Assembly (NCBI GenBank): GCA_022842285.1
Contig: JALHPV010000003.1
Coordinates: forward strand, 1-64,000
Origin: Kofleriaceae bacterium
GTDB lineage: Bacteria > Myxococcota_A > Polyangia > Haliangiales > Haliangiaceae
Length of the DNA: 64,000 nt
Direction: 5' to 3'
Shown: one piece after another, positions 18,806-27,381 of the stretch
Layout: each line of letters begins with the position of its first letter
Position numbering within the stretch: the stretch's first letter is position 1
Notes under the pieces: generated by a model
The model's input: only the letters and a program-made list of their open reading frames with translations
Told to the model about the DNA's origin: nothing
Databases searched by the model: none
Position numbers and translations under genes: made by a program

Positions 18806-19564
18806 TTACACGGGGGAGGGCCGTACACCGTCGTAACGGACAGAGACCAGCTCGAGCCCCTGTGGGGGCGCGGTATACCCGGCCTTGGTTCGGTCCTTCG
18901 ACGCAAGGATCTCCGCGACTTGCGCGGGAGTGCGCTTACCCGCACCCACCTCCGCGAGGGTCCCGGCCAGGATCCGCACCATGTTCCGGAGGAACGCGTT
19001 GCCGCGGACATCGAGGGTGAGGACGTCGCCGACCCGGTCCACATCGATGCTCTCGACGCGCCGCAGCGTCGTCTTCGCGGTGCAGCCGGCGGCCCGGAAG
19101 GCGGCGAAGTCGTGCTCCCCGATCAGGTGGGTGATCGCCTCCCGCATGGGGCCTTCGGAGAGGGCCTCCGGGTGGTGCCAGGTCCGGTCACGCAGGAGCG
19201 GCGAGCGCTCCGCGCGCGTCCAGATCGAGTAGCGGTAGTGCTTGCCGGTGGCGGAGAAGCGCGGATGGAAGTCCGCGGGCACCTCGGCCGCCTCGACGAT
19301 GGCGATCGACGGCGGCAGCATCGAGTTCAGTCCCCGGCGGATGCCGTGCAGCGGGATCGCCTTCTCGGTCCGAAAGCACGCCACCTGCCCGCGCGCGTGC
19401 ACCCCGGCGTCGGTGCGGGAGGCGCCCGTCACCGGCGTCTCGTGCTGGAGGATCTGCGCGAGCGTCTCCTCGAGGTGCTGCTGCACCGTCGGCTGACCGC
19501 GCTGCCGTTGCCAGCCGTGCAGCGTCGTCCCGTCGTACTCGACGATCAGGCGGATCTGGCGCAT
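18806..19564 (-). CDS. truA: tRNA pseudouridine(38-40) synthase TruA
   Basis: This 252-residue enzyme converts uridine to pseudouridine at positions 38-40 of tRNA anticodon arms. The catalytic Asp is D52 in ASRTDAGVHARGQV. The conserved FHPRFSATGKHYRY and the C-terminal GNAFLRNMVRILAGTL segment are present, and the length is normal. It lies 18 bases after the VIT/VWA gene and 33 bases before the sigma factor gene, so this housekeeping gene seems embedded in a longer transcript. Confidence 0.95.
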   Translation of the reverse strand: MRQIRLIVEYDGTTLHGWQRQRGQPTVQQHLEETLAQILQHETPVTGASRTDAGVHARGQVACFRTEKAIPLHGIRRGLNSMLPPSIAIVEAAEVPADFHPRFSATGKHYRYSIWTRAERSPLLRDRTWHHPEALSEGPMREAITHLIGEHDFAAFRAAGCTAKTTLRRVESIDVDRVGDVLTLDVRGNAFLRNMVRILAGTLAEVGAGKRTPAQVAEILASKDRTKAGYTAPPQGLELVSVRYDGVRPSPV

Positions 19565-19582
19565 CGACGGGCGGGATAGTAG

Positions 19583-21973
19583 CTAGAAGCCGAGCTCGAT
19601 ACCCAGCGTGACGCCGTTCTGCAGGCGGGCCTCGTCGCCGAGGAGGTACGCGACGTCGTAGCGGACGAACACGCCGATGACCGGATCGCGGTCGAGGCGG
19701 TAGCGCAGCCAGGCCGCCGCCGCGGGGCCGGTGCCGTTGCCGAGATGGACGCCGGCGCCCAGGCCGACATCGACGTCGCGCAGCAGGTACGTGAGGCCCA
19801 TGCGCTGCACCGCGGCGAGCACGCGGCCCTCGAACGCAAGCTCGTCGCCTGCATCCGCGAGCCAACCGGTGGCATCGAGGCCATAGCGCGTGCGCCAGCC
19901 GCCGAGATCGATGCGCGCGCCGAGCGCGAGGTGCGCCCGGCCCTCGTCGTTCGCGCTCGCGTACCCGCCGCCCAGCGACAGCCACACACGTGTCCGGCCT
20001 CCGGACATCCCGATCGCAGAGGTGCTCTCTACCAGATATTCCGCCCCGGAGAGGGTTTGAATCACGTCCTCCGCCGCCTGCGGCGCGTTGGCGTGGCTGT
20101 CCGCATCGACCGCCAGCTCCTCGCTCTCTCCGCCCTCCCGGTCGAGGACCTCCTGGCCTCCGGTCGTACTGACATCGGAGGTGCCGGGCGAGCTCTGCTC
20201 GAGGGTGGTCTCGTCCTTGACGGCCTGCCACTTCATGCCCGCGGGTGCGGAGACCGGTACGGCCACGCTGCGCTTCACCCCGCCCTCGACGATGACCTCC
20301 TCACCGATCGCGACCATCGACGTGTAGGGCGAGACGAGGCCGTACGCGAGGGCATGTTTGGTGACCTCGGCCTCCGTGGCCTTCGAGGCGAGGAGCTCGT
20401 CGAGCTTCGCGCGAGCCCACCGCCGGCCGAGGGGACCGAGCGCCGATGTCGAGCCGTCGACCTTTGTCGCTGGCGGCAGCAACTCCATGGCGATGACCTC
20501 GCCGTTCGCACGTGCGTTCGCGGACTGCGCCTGCTTCACCTTCGCGAGCACGAGGGTGGCCTGCCCGGCGCCGAGCCGCGGCAGCGTGCCGGGCACGACC
20601 TCGCTCGCGCCGAGCGTCCCCCACGAGACCTTGAGCGGCGGCGGCGGAGTCGCGATGTCAGCGAGCACCTGCTGGGCGAGGAGCGTGACGTCATCACCGG
20701 GCACGGCGAAGCGGAGCGTGCCGCCCGTCGCCGTCGCGAGCTGACCGAGCAAGCCGCGCGCGGGTGAGGGGCCCACGCCGATCACGTGGATGGGCACCTT
20801 CAGCTTCTTGCCGGCGGCAATGACGGCCGCGTCGTCGGCCACGAGCCCGCCACTGACGAGGATCATCGCCGTCGCCCCATCCGCCCGGGCCGCCTCGAGC
20901 TCCGCCGCCAGATCGAAGGCGCCGGGTGAGCTCGACCAGTTGCTCTCGAGGGTCCGCGCGACATCGGCCGGCGCCCCGGCGGAGATGTCGTCGCTGCCGA
21001 TCACGGCCACGCGATCGCCTTTGGTCACCGGTACCAGCAGCGCGCGCACCAGCGGATGCGCCACTGCGTCGGCATCACCGCGAGCCGCCGCCGAGCGATC
21101 GAGAACGAGCGTCCAGCGCTGGGCCTTGGTCGTCACGGTCGCCACCGGCGCCTCGACAAGCGCGGCCGCGAAGCCGGGCTCCACCCAGCCCGTCGTCGTG
21201 TCGTTCGACTTCCAGCGCACGACCACGTCGTGGTCGGTCTGCTTGTCCTTCGCGGAGGCCGTCTGGCCCTTCACCGTCAGATCGTGCGTCGGGCTCATGA
21301 CGTCCGTGACCGCGCTCGCCCACCCGATGGCGATCGTCGATGTCCCGCCCGCACCGGGCGCGGCGTTCGGCGTGACGCGCGAGCCATCGGGCGCACGATC
21401 CGTGTCGGGGGCGCGGCCGGTGCCAGTGGTCGGGCGACTCGTCGCCGTGCCGGGGACGTAGCGCGGGGCCACCACGAGCGGCAGCACGAGCTCCCATTGT
21501 CCGCTGCGATACCAGGCGAGGAAGTCGAAGCGCAGCGTGACCCGGGCGGTCCCCTTCGCGGGGATCGCCGACACCGTCTGGGTGAAGATGTCGGGACGCT
21601 CCTGGTCGAGCATGGCGGCGCCGACCCCCTTGCGCACGGCCTCCTCGTAGCGGGCCTGCGCCTCGGCGCGCTTCTCGATCTTCGCGTGGATGGTGCGCGT
21701 CCCGATCTCGATCTCCATCGCCGAGACCGCCGCCTCGGGAGGCAACGGGAAGATGTACGTGGCCTCGGTCGCGCGGTCGCTCTGGTTCTGGAACGTCTGG
21801 ACGATGACCGCCTCGACGATCGGCCCCCGCACCGTGAGCTCGATCCGAGAATCCAGCATGGGCAGCGCGGGCCCGCTGGCCGGAAACAAGCCGCCGAGGC
21901 CCGGGACGTCGGCCGCCTCTGCGGGGGTCACGGTCGCGACCGCAACGAGCAGGGCTATCCCGAGACGCAGCAT
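19583..21973 (-). CDS. VIT and VWA domain protein with C-terminal outer-membrane-barrel-like region
   Basis: This 796-residue exported protein has a signal peptide (about 1-20). A VIT domain (about 36-155; TVRGPIVEAVIVQTFQNQSDRATEATYIFPLPPEAAV) is followed by a low-complexity linker, a VWA-like domain (about 285-440), a conserved VIT-protein tail (about 520-570, AKLDELLASKATEAEVTKHALAYGLVSPYTSMVAI), and a C-terminal region (about 665-796) of amphipathic strands ending in ITLGIELGF-like sequence with a terminal Phe. The terminal Phe and strand pattern suggest an outer-membrane beta-barrel. The VWA metal site is degenerate (DRSAA instead of DxSxS). VIT/VWA proteins act in adhesion or as inter-alpha-inhibitor-like scaffolds; the barrel fusion is unusual. 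Confidence 0.75.
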   Translation of the reverse strand: MLRLGIALLVAVATVTPAEAADVPGLGGLFPASGPALPMLDSRIELTVRGPIVEAVIVQTFQNQSDRATEATYIFPLPPEAAVSAMEIEIGTRTIHAKIEKRAEAQARYEEAVRKGVGAAMLDQERPDIFTQTVSAIPAKGTARVTLRFDFLAWYRSGQWELVLPLVVAPRYVPGTATSRPTTGTGRAPDTDRAPDGSRVTPNAAPGAGGTSTIAIGWASAVTDVMSPTHDLTVKGQTASAKDKQTDHDVVVRWKSNDTTTGWVEPGFAAALVEAPVATVTTKAQRWTLVLDRSAAARGDADAVAHPLVRALLVPVTKGDRVAVIGSDDISAGAPADVARTLESNWSSSPGAFDLAAELEAARADGATAMILVSGGLVADDAAVIAAGKKLKVPIHVIGVGPSPARGLLGQLATATGGTLRFAVPGDDVTLLAQQVLADIATPPPPLKVSWGTLGASEVVPGTLPRLGAGQATLVLAKVKQAQSANARANGEVIAMELLPPATKVDGSTSALGPLGRRWARAKLDELLASKATEAEVTKHALAYGLVSPYTSMVAIGEEVIVEGGVKRSVAVPVSAPAGMKWQAVKDETTLEQSSPGTSDVSTTGGQEVLDREGGESEELAVDADSHANAPQAAEDVIQTLSGAEYLVESTSAIGMSGGRTRVWLSLGGGYASANDEGRAHLALGARIDLGGWRTRYGLDATGWLADAGDELAFEGRVLAAVQRMGLTYLLRDVDVGLGAGVHLGNGTGPAAAAWLRYRLDRDPVIGVFVRYDVAYLLGDEARLQNGVTLGIELGF

Positions 21974-22100
21974 CCGCGACCCACCTTATACGTGCGGCCC
22001 GGCTACGAGATCTAAGGACCACGGGGCACCCTGCCCCAGCCTCTCTTTTTACGTGCCGGGCTGGAAATTCCCGGGCCTCTGGGGCTGTAGTTCCGCCCGC

Positions 22101-23036
22101 ATGACTGCGATCTCGATCGAGGGCCTCAGCAAGAAATACGGCCCCATCCATGCCCTGAAAGGTGTGGACTTCCGCATCGAGCCGGGGGAGGTCATCGGCC
22201 TCCTGGGGCCGAACGGCGCCGGCAAGACCACCCTCATGAAAATCCTGACGGGCTACCTCGAGCCCGACACGGGTGACGTCAAGATCCACGGGATCGACGT
22301 CGTCGGCGACCCCATCGCGGCCCAGCGCCGCATCGGGTACCTGCCCGAGAGCGCGCCGCTCTACGGCGAGATGCTCGTGCAGGAGTACCTGGAGATGATG
22401 GCGGCGCTCCGCGGCGTGCCGGCCGACAAGCGCCGGGACCGCGTGATCGCCGTCGTGAAGGCGACGGGTCTGCAGGATCGCGTCACCCAGCTCATCCGCA
22501 CCCTCTCGAAGGGCTACAAGCAGCGCGTCGGGATCGCCCAGGCGATCATCCACGAGCCCGACATCCTCATCCTCGACGAGCCGACGACGGGCCTCGATCC
22601 CGCGCAGATCGTCGAGATCCGCGACCTCATCACCGAGCTGGCGAAGAAGAGCACCGTGCTCCTGTCGACGCACATCCTCACCGAGGTCGAGGCGACGTGT
22701 GACCGCGTACTGATCATCATGCAAGGCGAGCTGCGCAAGGATGCGAACCTCGCGGACCTGCGGTCATCGAACGCAGCCGTGATCGCGGTCGACGAGGGCG
22801 CCGAGGACGTCGAGAAGACGCTCGCCGCGGTCGAGGGTGTGACCAAGGTCCAGAAGCTCGGCACGACGAACGGCCTCGCGCGCTGGCGCGTGGAGTCGAA
22901 GTCCGACGACGATGTGTGCATCGCGCTCTTCGAGACCGTGCGCGGAAAGCCCTGGAAGCTCGGCGAGCTCAGACCCGATCCGAAGACGCTGGAACGCATC
23001 TTCCGTGATCTCGCCGCAGCCGGAGGTGCCTCGTGA
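22101..23036 (+). CDS. ABC transporter ATP-binding protein, GldA-like
   Basis: This 311-residue ATPase has all motifs intact: Walker A GPNGAGKTT, signature LSKGYKQR, Walker B LILDEPTTGLD and H-loop STHIL. The C-terminal extension (about 220-311) is usual for GldA/NosF-type ATPases. It energises the membrane protein encoded next, whose GTG start overlaps this stop by four bases. The GldA/F/G set is best known from gliding bacteroidetes but occurs widely as an ABC exporter of unclear substrate; a motility role here is not shown. Confidence 0.9.
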   Translation: MTAISIEGLSKKYGPIHALKGVDFRIEPGEVIGLLGPNGAGKTTLMKILTGYLEPDTGDVKIHGIDVVGDPIAAQRRIGYLPESAPLYGEMLVQEYLEMMAALRGVPADKRRDRVIAVVKATGLQDRVTQLIRTLSKGYKQRVGIAQAIIHEPDILILDEPTTGLDPAQIVEIRDLITELAKKSTVLLSTHILTEVEATCDRVLIIMQGELRKDANLADLRSSNAAVIAVDEGAEDVEKTLAAVEGVTKVQKLGTTNGLARWRVESKSDDDVCIALFETVRGKPWKLGELRPDPKTLERIFRDLAAAGGAS

Positions 23037-25861
23037 TCTGGACCGTCGCCAAGAAGGAGCTGCGCGGTTACTTCAACTCCGCGATCGCGATCATCTTCCT
23101 CGGAGGCTTCCTCGCGACCACGCTCTACACGTTCTTCTGGCGCGAGAAGTTCTTCGCGCGTGGCACGGCGGATCTGCGCCCACTCTTCGAATGGATGCCG
23201 ATCCTGCTCATCATCCTGGTGAGCGCGCTCGCGATGCGGCTGTGGTCGGAGGAGCGGCGTGGCGGCACCCTGGAGGTGTTGCTCACGCTCCCTGTCGCAC
23301 GCTGGCGACTCGTCATGGGCAAGTTCGTGGCGGGCATGCTGCTCATCGCCGTCGCCCTCGCGCTCACCCTGGGCCTGCCGATCACGGTCTCGCAGATGGG
23401 CAACCTCGACTGGGGCCCGGTCTTCGGCGGCTACCTGGCGGCGCTCCTGCTCGCCGCCGCCTACCTCGCGATCGCGCTGTGCGTGTCGGCCGCGACCGAC
23501 AACTCGGTCGTCGCCTCGATCGGCACGATGTTCATCTGCGGCCTGCTCTACCTCGTGCGCGACATCGGGGGCGACATCGGCCGCGCCCTCAGCACGGGCG
23601 AGCGGTTCCAGAGCGTCGCGCGCGGCGTACTCGACCTGCGAGACCTCGCCTATTACGGCGCGATCGTCGCGATCGGTATCGCGCTCAACGTCCTGCTCCT
23701 CCAGCGCGTGTCGTGGAGCACCGGCCCCCGCGCCGCCCCCCGTCGGCGCTCCATGCTACTCGCCGTCGGGCTCGTGCTGGGCAACGCCGTCCTGCTCCCG
23801 ATCGTGCTCGCGCCGCTGTCGCGCGCTCGCATCGACATGACGCGCGATGGTCGCTACAGCCTCTCCGAGGGCACGAAGAAGATCGTCCGTCAGCTCCCCG
23901 AGCGGATGCTCATCCGCGCGTATCTCACCGAGGACACGCATCCCAAGCTCGCACCACTCATCCCGCAGGTGCGTGACCTCCTCGAGGAGTACCGCATCGC
24001 CGCCGACGGCAAGATCACGGTCGAGATCATCGACCCCACGGGCAACGACGCCGCGATCGGCGACGCTCTCGAGCGGTTCGGCATCAAGTCGCAGGGCATC
24101 GACTTCGCGACCAGCACGAAGCAGACGCGCATCAACGCGTTCTTCGACATCGGCATCGAGTACGGCGACCAGCACGTGGCGCTCGGGCTCAAGGACCTGT
24201 TGTCGATCAAGCCGGCCGGTGATGACGTCGATGTCTCGCTCGACAACTTCGAGTATCAGGTAACGAAGTCGATCAAGAAGGCCATCGCGGACTTCTCGAG
24301 CCTCGACAACCTGTTCGCGACCGCGCCGGGCAAGATCACGATCACGTCGTACTTCTCCGACGAGAAGACGCTGCCCGAGCCGCTGCGCGGGATGCCGGCG
24401 AAGTTCCTCGCGGCCGCAGAGAAGCTCAAGGCCCAGGCGAATGGCAAGCTCGAGTACGTCCAGGTCGATCCGAAGACCTACGCGGAGAAGCGCACGCTCG
24501 CCGAGCGCTACGGCATCGAGCCGTATCCCGACTTCTTCGGCGCTGGCGGCTACTACTTCCACGTGATCGTGCAGATCGGCGAGGTCACGGTCCGCCTCGG
24601 GCCGCAGCCCACCATGGAGGAGGGCCAGATCGTCGACCTCATGAAGGAGGGCCTGAAGCGTGCCGCGCCCGGCTTCACGCGCGTGGTGGGCCTGTGGGTC
24701 CCGCCCCCCCTCGAGATCCCGCCGCAGCTCCAGGGGCAGGTGCCGCCGGGCCAGCAGATGCCGGCGCCCCAGGCGTTCGAGACGCTGCGCCGACACCTGA
24801 GTGGTAGCTATGAGGTGCGGGACGTGAAGCTCGACGGCCCCGTGGCGAACGAGATCGAGGCGCTCGTGATCGCCGGTCCGGCGAACCTCGACGCCACGGC
24901 GCAGGAGGCCGTCGACCAGTACCTGATGCGTGGCGGCGCGCTCGTGATCTTGAACGGTCGCTTCCGCATCTCCCTGCTCTCGTCGAGCATGGGGGGGATC
25001 CCCGGGCTCGAGACGGTCACGACCGGCCTCGAGGGGCTGCTGAAGGCGTGGGGCATCACCGTCGGCGACGAGCTCGTGAACGACGTCAAGGCCGACGCGC
25101 TGCAAGTGCCCGTCGACCGCAAGCTCCCGAACGGGATGATGGTGCAGGAGATCGTGGACGTGCCCTACCCCGCCTTCGTGCAAGCGATCGGCATGCAGCT
25201 CTCCGGCACGAACCCGATCACCGCCGGCATCGCGGGCACCACGATGTACTGGGTCTCGCCGGTCTCGGTCGAGGCCCAGGTCGGCGCCGACAAGCACACG
25301 GTCAACGCCCTCGTGCAGTCGACCGAGGAGTCGTGGCTAGGCAAGTCGCTCGCGATCGTGCCCGACATGACGACGTTCCCCGGCACGGGCTACGCTCCCC
25401 CGGAGGCTGGCGCGCAGCGCGGCCGGCGTGACCTCGCGGTGGCCATCACCGGTGGCTTCGCGAGCGGGCTCCCGCCGCAAGACAAGCCGGGGGATGCCAC
25501 GGCGCCGCCGAAGCCCCGGTCGAAGCATTCGCCGAGTGATGCGCGCATCGTCGTGTTCGGCTCGTCGGCGTTCGCCTCGGACGACGTCCTGCAGCTCGCC
25601 GCGAACATGCGCTCGCAGTTCGCGCCCTCCGCCATCGATCTCGTTCACAACGCCGTCGACTGGGCGCTGTCCGACACCGACCTCCTCGAGATTCGCTCGC
25701 ACAACGCCGCCGCGAGCGCGCTCACGACGGACGAAGACAGCCACTCGATGTGGCGCACCGTGAACATCGCTCTCGCCGCGATCGGCCTCGCCATCGTCGT
25801 GCTCGTGGCCTGGCTCCGCCGTCGCGCGGTGAAGCCCGTCCTCGTCGGAAAGGCTGGCTAA
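23033..25861 (+). CDS. Fused GldF-GldG-like ABC permease and auxiliary protein
   Basis: This 942-residue protein joins two usually separate proteins. Residues about 1-235 form a six-helix permease of the ABC-2 type (MIWTVAKKELRGYFNSAIAIIFLGGF ... WSEERRGGTLEVLLTLPV). Then comes a further helix, a GldG/ABC_transp_aux domain (RYSLSEGTKKIVRQLPERMLIRAYLT onward, about 270-880), and a final membrane helix before a basic tail (AWLRRRAVKPVLVG). A Pro/Gln-rich loop (IPPQLQGQVPPGQQMPAPQ) lies in the auxiliary domain. It starts at GTG 23033 overlapping the ATPase gene and is followed three bases later by DUF4340, so the three form an operon. Confidence 0.88.
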   Translation: MIWTVAKKELRGYFNSAIAIIFLGGFLATTLYTFFWREKFFARGTADLRPLFEWMPILLIILVSALAMRLWSEERRGGTLEVLLTLPVARWRLVMGKFVAGMLLIAVALALTLGLPITVSQMGNLDWGPVFGGYLAALLLAAAYLAIALCVSAATDNSVVASIGTMFICGLLYLVRDIGGDIGRALSTGERFQSVARGVLDLRDLAYYGAIVAIGIALNVLLLQRVSWSTGPRAAPRRRSMLLAVGLVLGNAVLLPIVLAPLSRARIDMTRDGRYSLSEGTKKIVRQLPERMLIRAYLTEDTHPKLAPLIPQVRDLLEEYRIAADGKITVEIIDPTGNDAAIGDALERFGIKSQGIDFATSTKQTRINAFFDIGIEYGDQHVALGLKDLLSIKPAGDDVDVSLDNFEYQVTKSIKKAIADFSSLDNLFATAPGKITITSYFSDEKTLPEPLRGMPAKFLAAAEKLKAQANGKLEYVQVDPKTYAEKRTLAERYGIEPYPDFFGAGGYYFHVIVQIGEVTVRLGPQPTMEEGQIVDLMKEGLKRAAPGFTRVVGLWVPPPLEIPPQLQGQVPPGQQMPAPQAFETLRRHLSGSYEVRDVKLDGPVANEIEALVIAGPANLDATAQEAVDQYLMRGGALVILNGRFRISLLSSSMGGIPGLETVTTGLEGLLKAWGITVGDELVNDVKADALQVPVDRKLPNGMMVQEIVDVPYPAFVQAIGMQLSGTNPITAGIAGTTMYWVSPVSVEAQVGADKHTVNALVQSTEESWLGKSLAIVPDMTTFPGTGYAPPEAGAQRGRRDLAVAITGGFASGLPPQDKPGDATAPPKPRSKHSPSDARIVVFGSSAFASDDVLQLAANMRSQFAPSAIDLVHNAVDWALSDTDLLEIRSHNAAASALTTDEDSHSMWRTVNIALAAIGLAIVVLVAWLRRRAVKPVLVGKAG

Positions 25862-25864
25862 GTC

Positions 25865-26977
25865 ATGCTGACGCGCTTCCACAAGATCCTCGGCGCGCTG
25901 CTCGTGCTGCAGCTCGTGCTCCTCGTCGTCGTGCGCATGGGCAGTGGCGCGGCCACGCTCAAGCCCGACCAGCCGGTGCTCGCCGGCTTCGATCCCGCCA
26001 CCGTCACGCGGATCCAGGTCTTCGGCGCCGGCTCGACGAAGGTCGACGTCGATCTCGTCAAGAAGGACACGGGATGGTTCGTGGCGTCGGCGTGGGACTT
26101 CCCCGCGACGACCGCGCGCATCACCGAGGCGCTCGAGCCCCTGAAGACGATGGCCGCCGGAACGCCGACCACGTCGAACCCTGCCAACCACGCGCAGCTC
26201 AAGGTCAGCGACACCGACTTCGAGCGCAAGGTGATCATCACCGCGGGGGGCAAGGACATCACGCTCCTGATGGGCAACCAGCGCAACCGCCGCACGTCCA
26301 TCCGCGTGAACGGCAGCGCCGATGTCCTGGCGGCGTCGAACCTCAACGCCTTCGCCTTCGCCATCGCCCCGCGCCAGTGGGTGGAGACGAAGTACCTCGA
26401 CATCCCGCGAGACGACGTCGCGCGCGTCGAGATCTCGAAGGGCGCCGAGACCTTCGTGTTCGAGCGCCCCGCCCCCGCCCCCGCCGCCGGCTCGGGGTCG
26501 GCGACGCCCGTGCCGCCGCCGACAGAGGGCTGGACGGCGATCGTGAATGGCGCCGCCGTGACTCCCGGCCCCGGCGAGGTGCTCGACACGTCGCAGATCG
26601 AGAAGCTCGTCGGGGACGCGACCGCATTCGATCTCGCCCAGCCGGCCGATCCGAACCAGAAGACGCCGCCCACCTTCACGATCATCGTCGAGCGCAAGGG
26701 CACCACCACCGGCTCGCAGCCGGAGGAGACCATCGACGTCGCGAAGGTCAGCGACACCCAGTACTGGGTGCACCGCCGCGGCGACAAGACGGCGATCCTC
26801 GTCGATGCCTCCCAGGTGTCGGACCTCGCGGCTCTCGCGAAGGAGAAGCTCGTGACCAAGACCGAGCCCACGCCTCCGCCCGGCGGCGGCATGCAGCTGC
26901 CCCCCGGCATGGAGCTCCCGCCCGGCATGCAGCTGCCCGAGGGCATGGAGCTCCCACCCGGCATGATGCCGCCGTGA
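25865..26977 (+). CDS. DUF4340 domain protein
   Basis: This 370-residue protein has an N-terminal membrane anchor (about 8-25) and a DUF4340 region. It is the usual third member of GldA/GldG-type operons, probably facing the periplasm. The repeated structural unit is visible (LVKKDTGWFVASAWDFPATTARITEALEPLKTM, and a second related block near 225-320). An Ala/Pro/Gly-rich linker interrupts the middle. The C-terminus is four and a half copies of a hexapeptide of the form GM(Q/E)LPP. It starts three bases after the permease gene. Its biochemical role is unknown. Confidence 0.8.
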   Translation: MLTRFHKILGALLVLQLVLLVVVRMGSGAATLKPDQPVLAGFDPATVTRIQVFGAGSTKVDVDLVKKDTGWFVASAWDFPATTARITEALEPLKTMAAGTPTTSNPANHAQLKVSDTDFERKVIITAGGKDITLLMGNQRNRRTSIRVNGSADVLAASNLNAFAFAIAPRQWVETKYLDIPRDDVARVEISKGAETFVFERPAPAPAAGSGSATPVPPPTEGWTAIVNGAAVTPGPGEVLDTSQIEKLVGDATAFDLAQPADPNQKTPPTFTIIVERKGTTTGSQPEETIDVAKVSDTQYWVHRRGDKTAILVDASQVSDLAALAKEKLVTKTEPTPPPGGGMQLPPGMELPPGMQLPEGMELPPGMMPP

Positions 26978-26997
26978 TCGCCTGATACAACCAGCGC

Positions 26998-27279
26998 ATG
27001 TGCCGCAACATCCGGACGCTGCACCACTTCGCGCCGCCGACCACCCCCGAGGAGATCCGCGCCGCGGCCCTGCAGTTCGTGCGCAAGGTCTCCGGCATGG
27101 CGAAGCCGCCCAAGGATGGCGAGGCCGCGTTCGAGGAGGCGATCGAGAAGATCTTCGCCGCGACCAGCACCCTCCTCGACGCGCTGCCGGAGCGTGGCGA
27201 GCCCCGCACCCGCGAGGGGGAACAGGCAAAGGCGAAGCTCAAGTGGGAGGCTCGGGAGCGGAGGATCAAGTCCGGCTAG
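26998..27279 (+). CDS. DUF2277 family protein
   Basis: This 93-residue protein matches the DUF2277 family along its length: start MCRNIRTLHHFAPPTTPEEI, the middle AALQFVRKVSGMAKPP, and a basic tail. Members are small cytoplasmic proteins of unknown role, common in actinobacteria and deltaproteobacteria. The conserved Cys2 is present. The gene lies 20 bases after DUF4340, but there is no sign of a functional link. Confidence 0.88.
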   Translation: MCRNIRTLHHFAPPTTPEEIRAAALQFVRKVSGMAKPPKDGEAAFEEAIEKIFAATSTLLDALPERGEPRTREGEQAKAKLKWEARERRIKSG

Positions 27280-27381
27280 TCGAGTCTTGCGGTTTGCACT
27301 TCGAGGGCAACGTCCCGGGCTAAGGCCTCGAATCTGGCCGGCGAACCGCTGGCATGCTTGGTGCTCGATGGGGTGTTGCCC

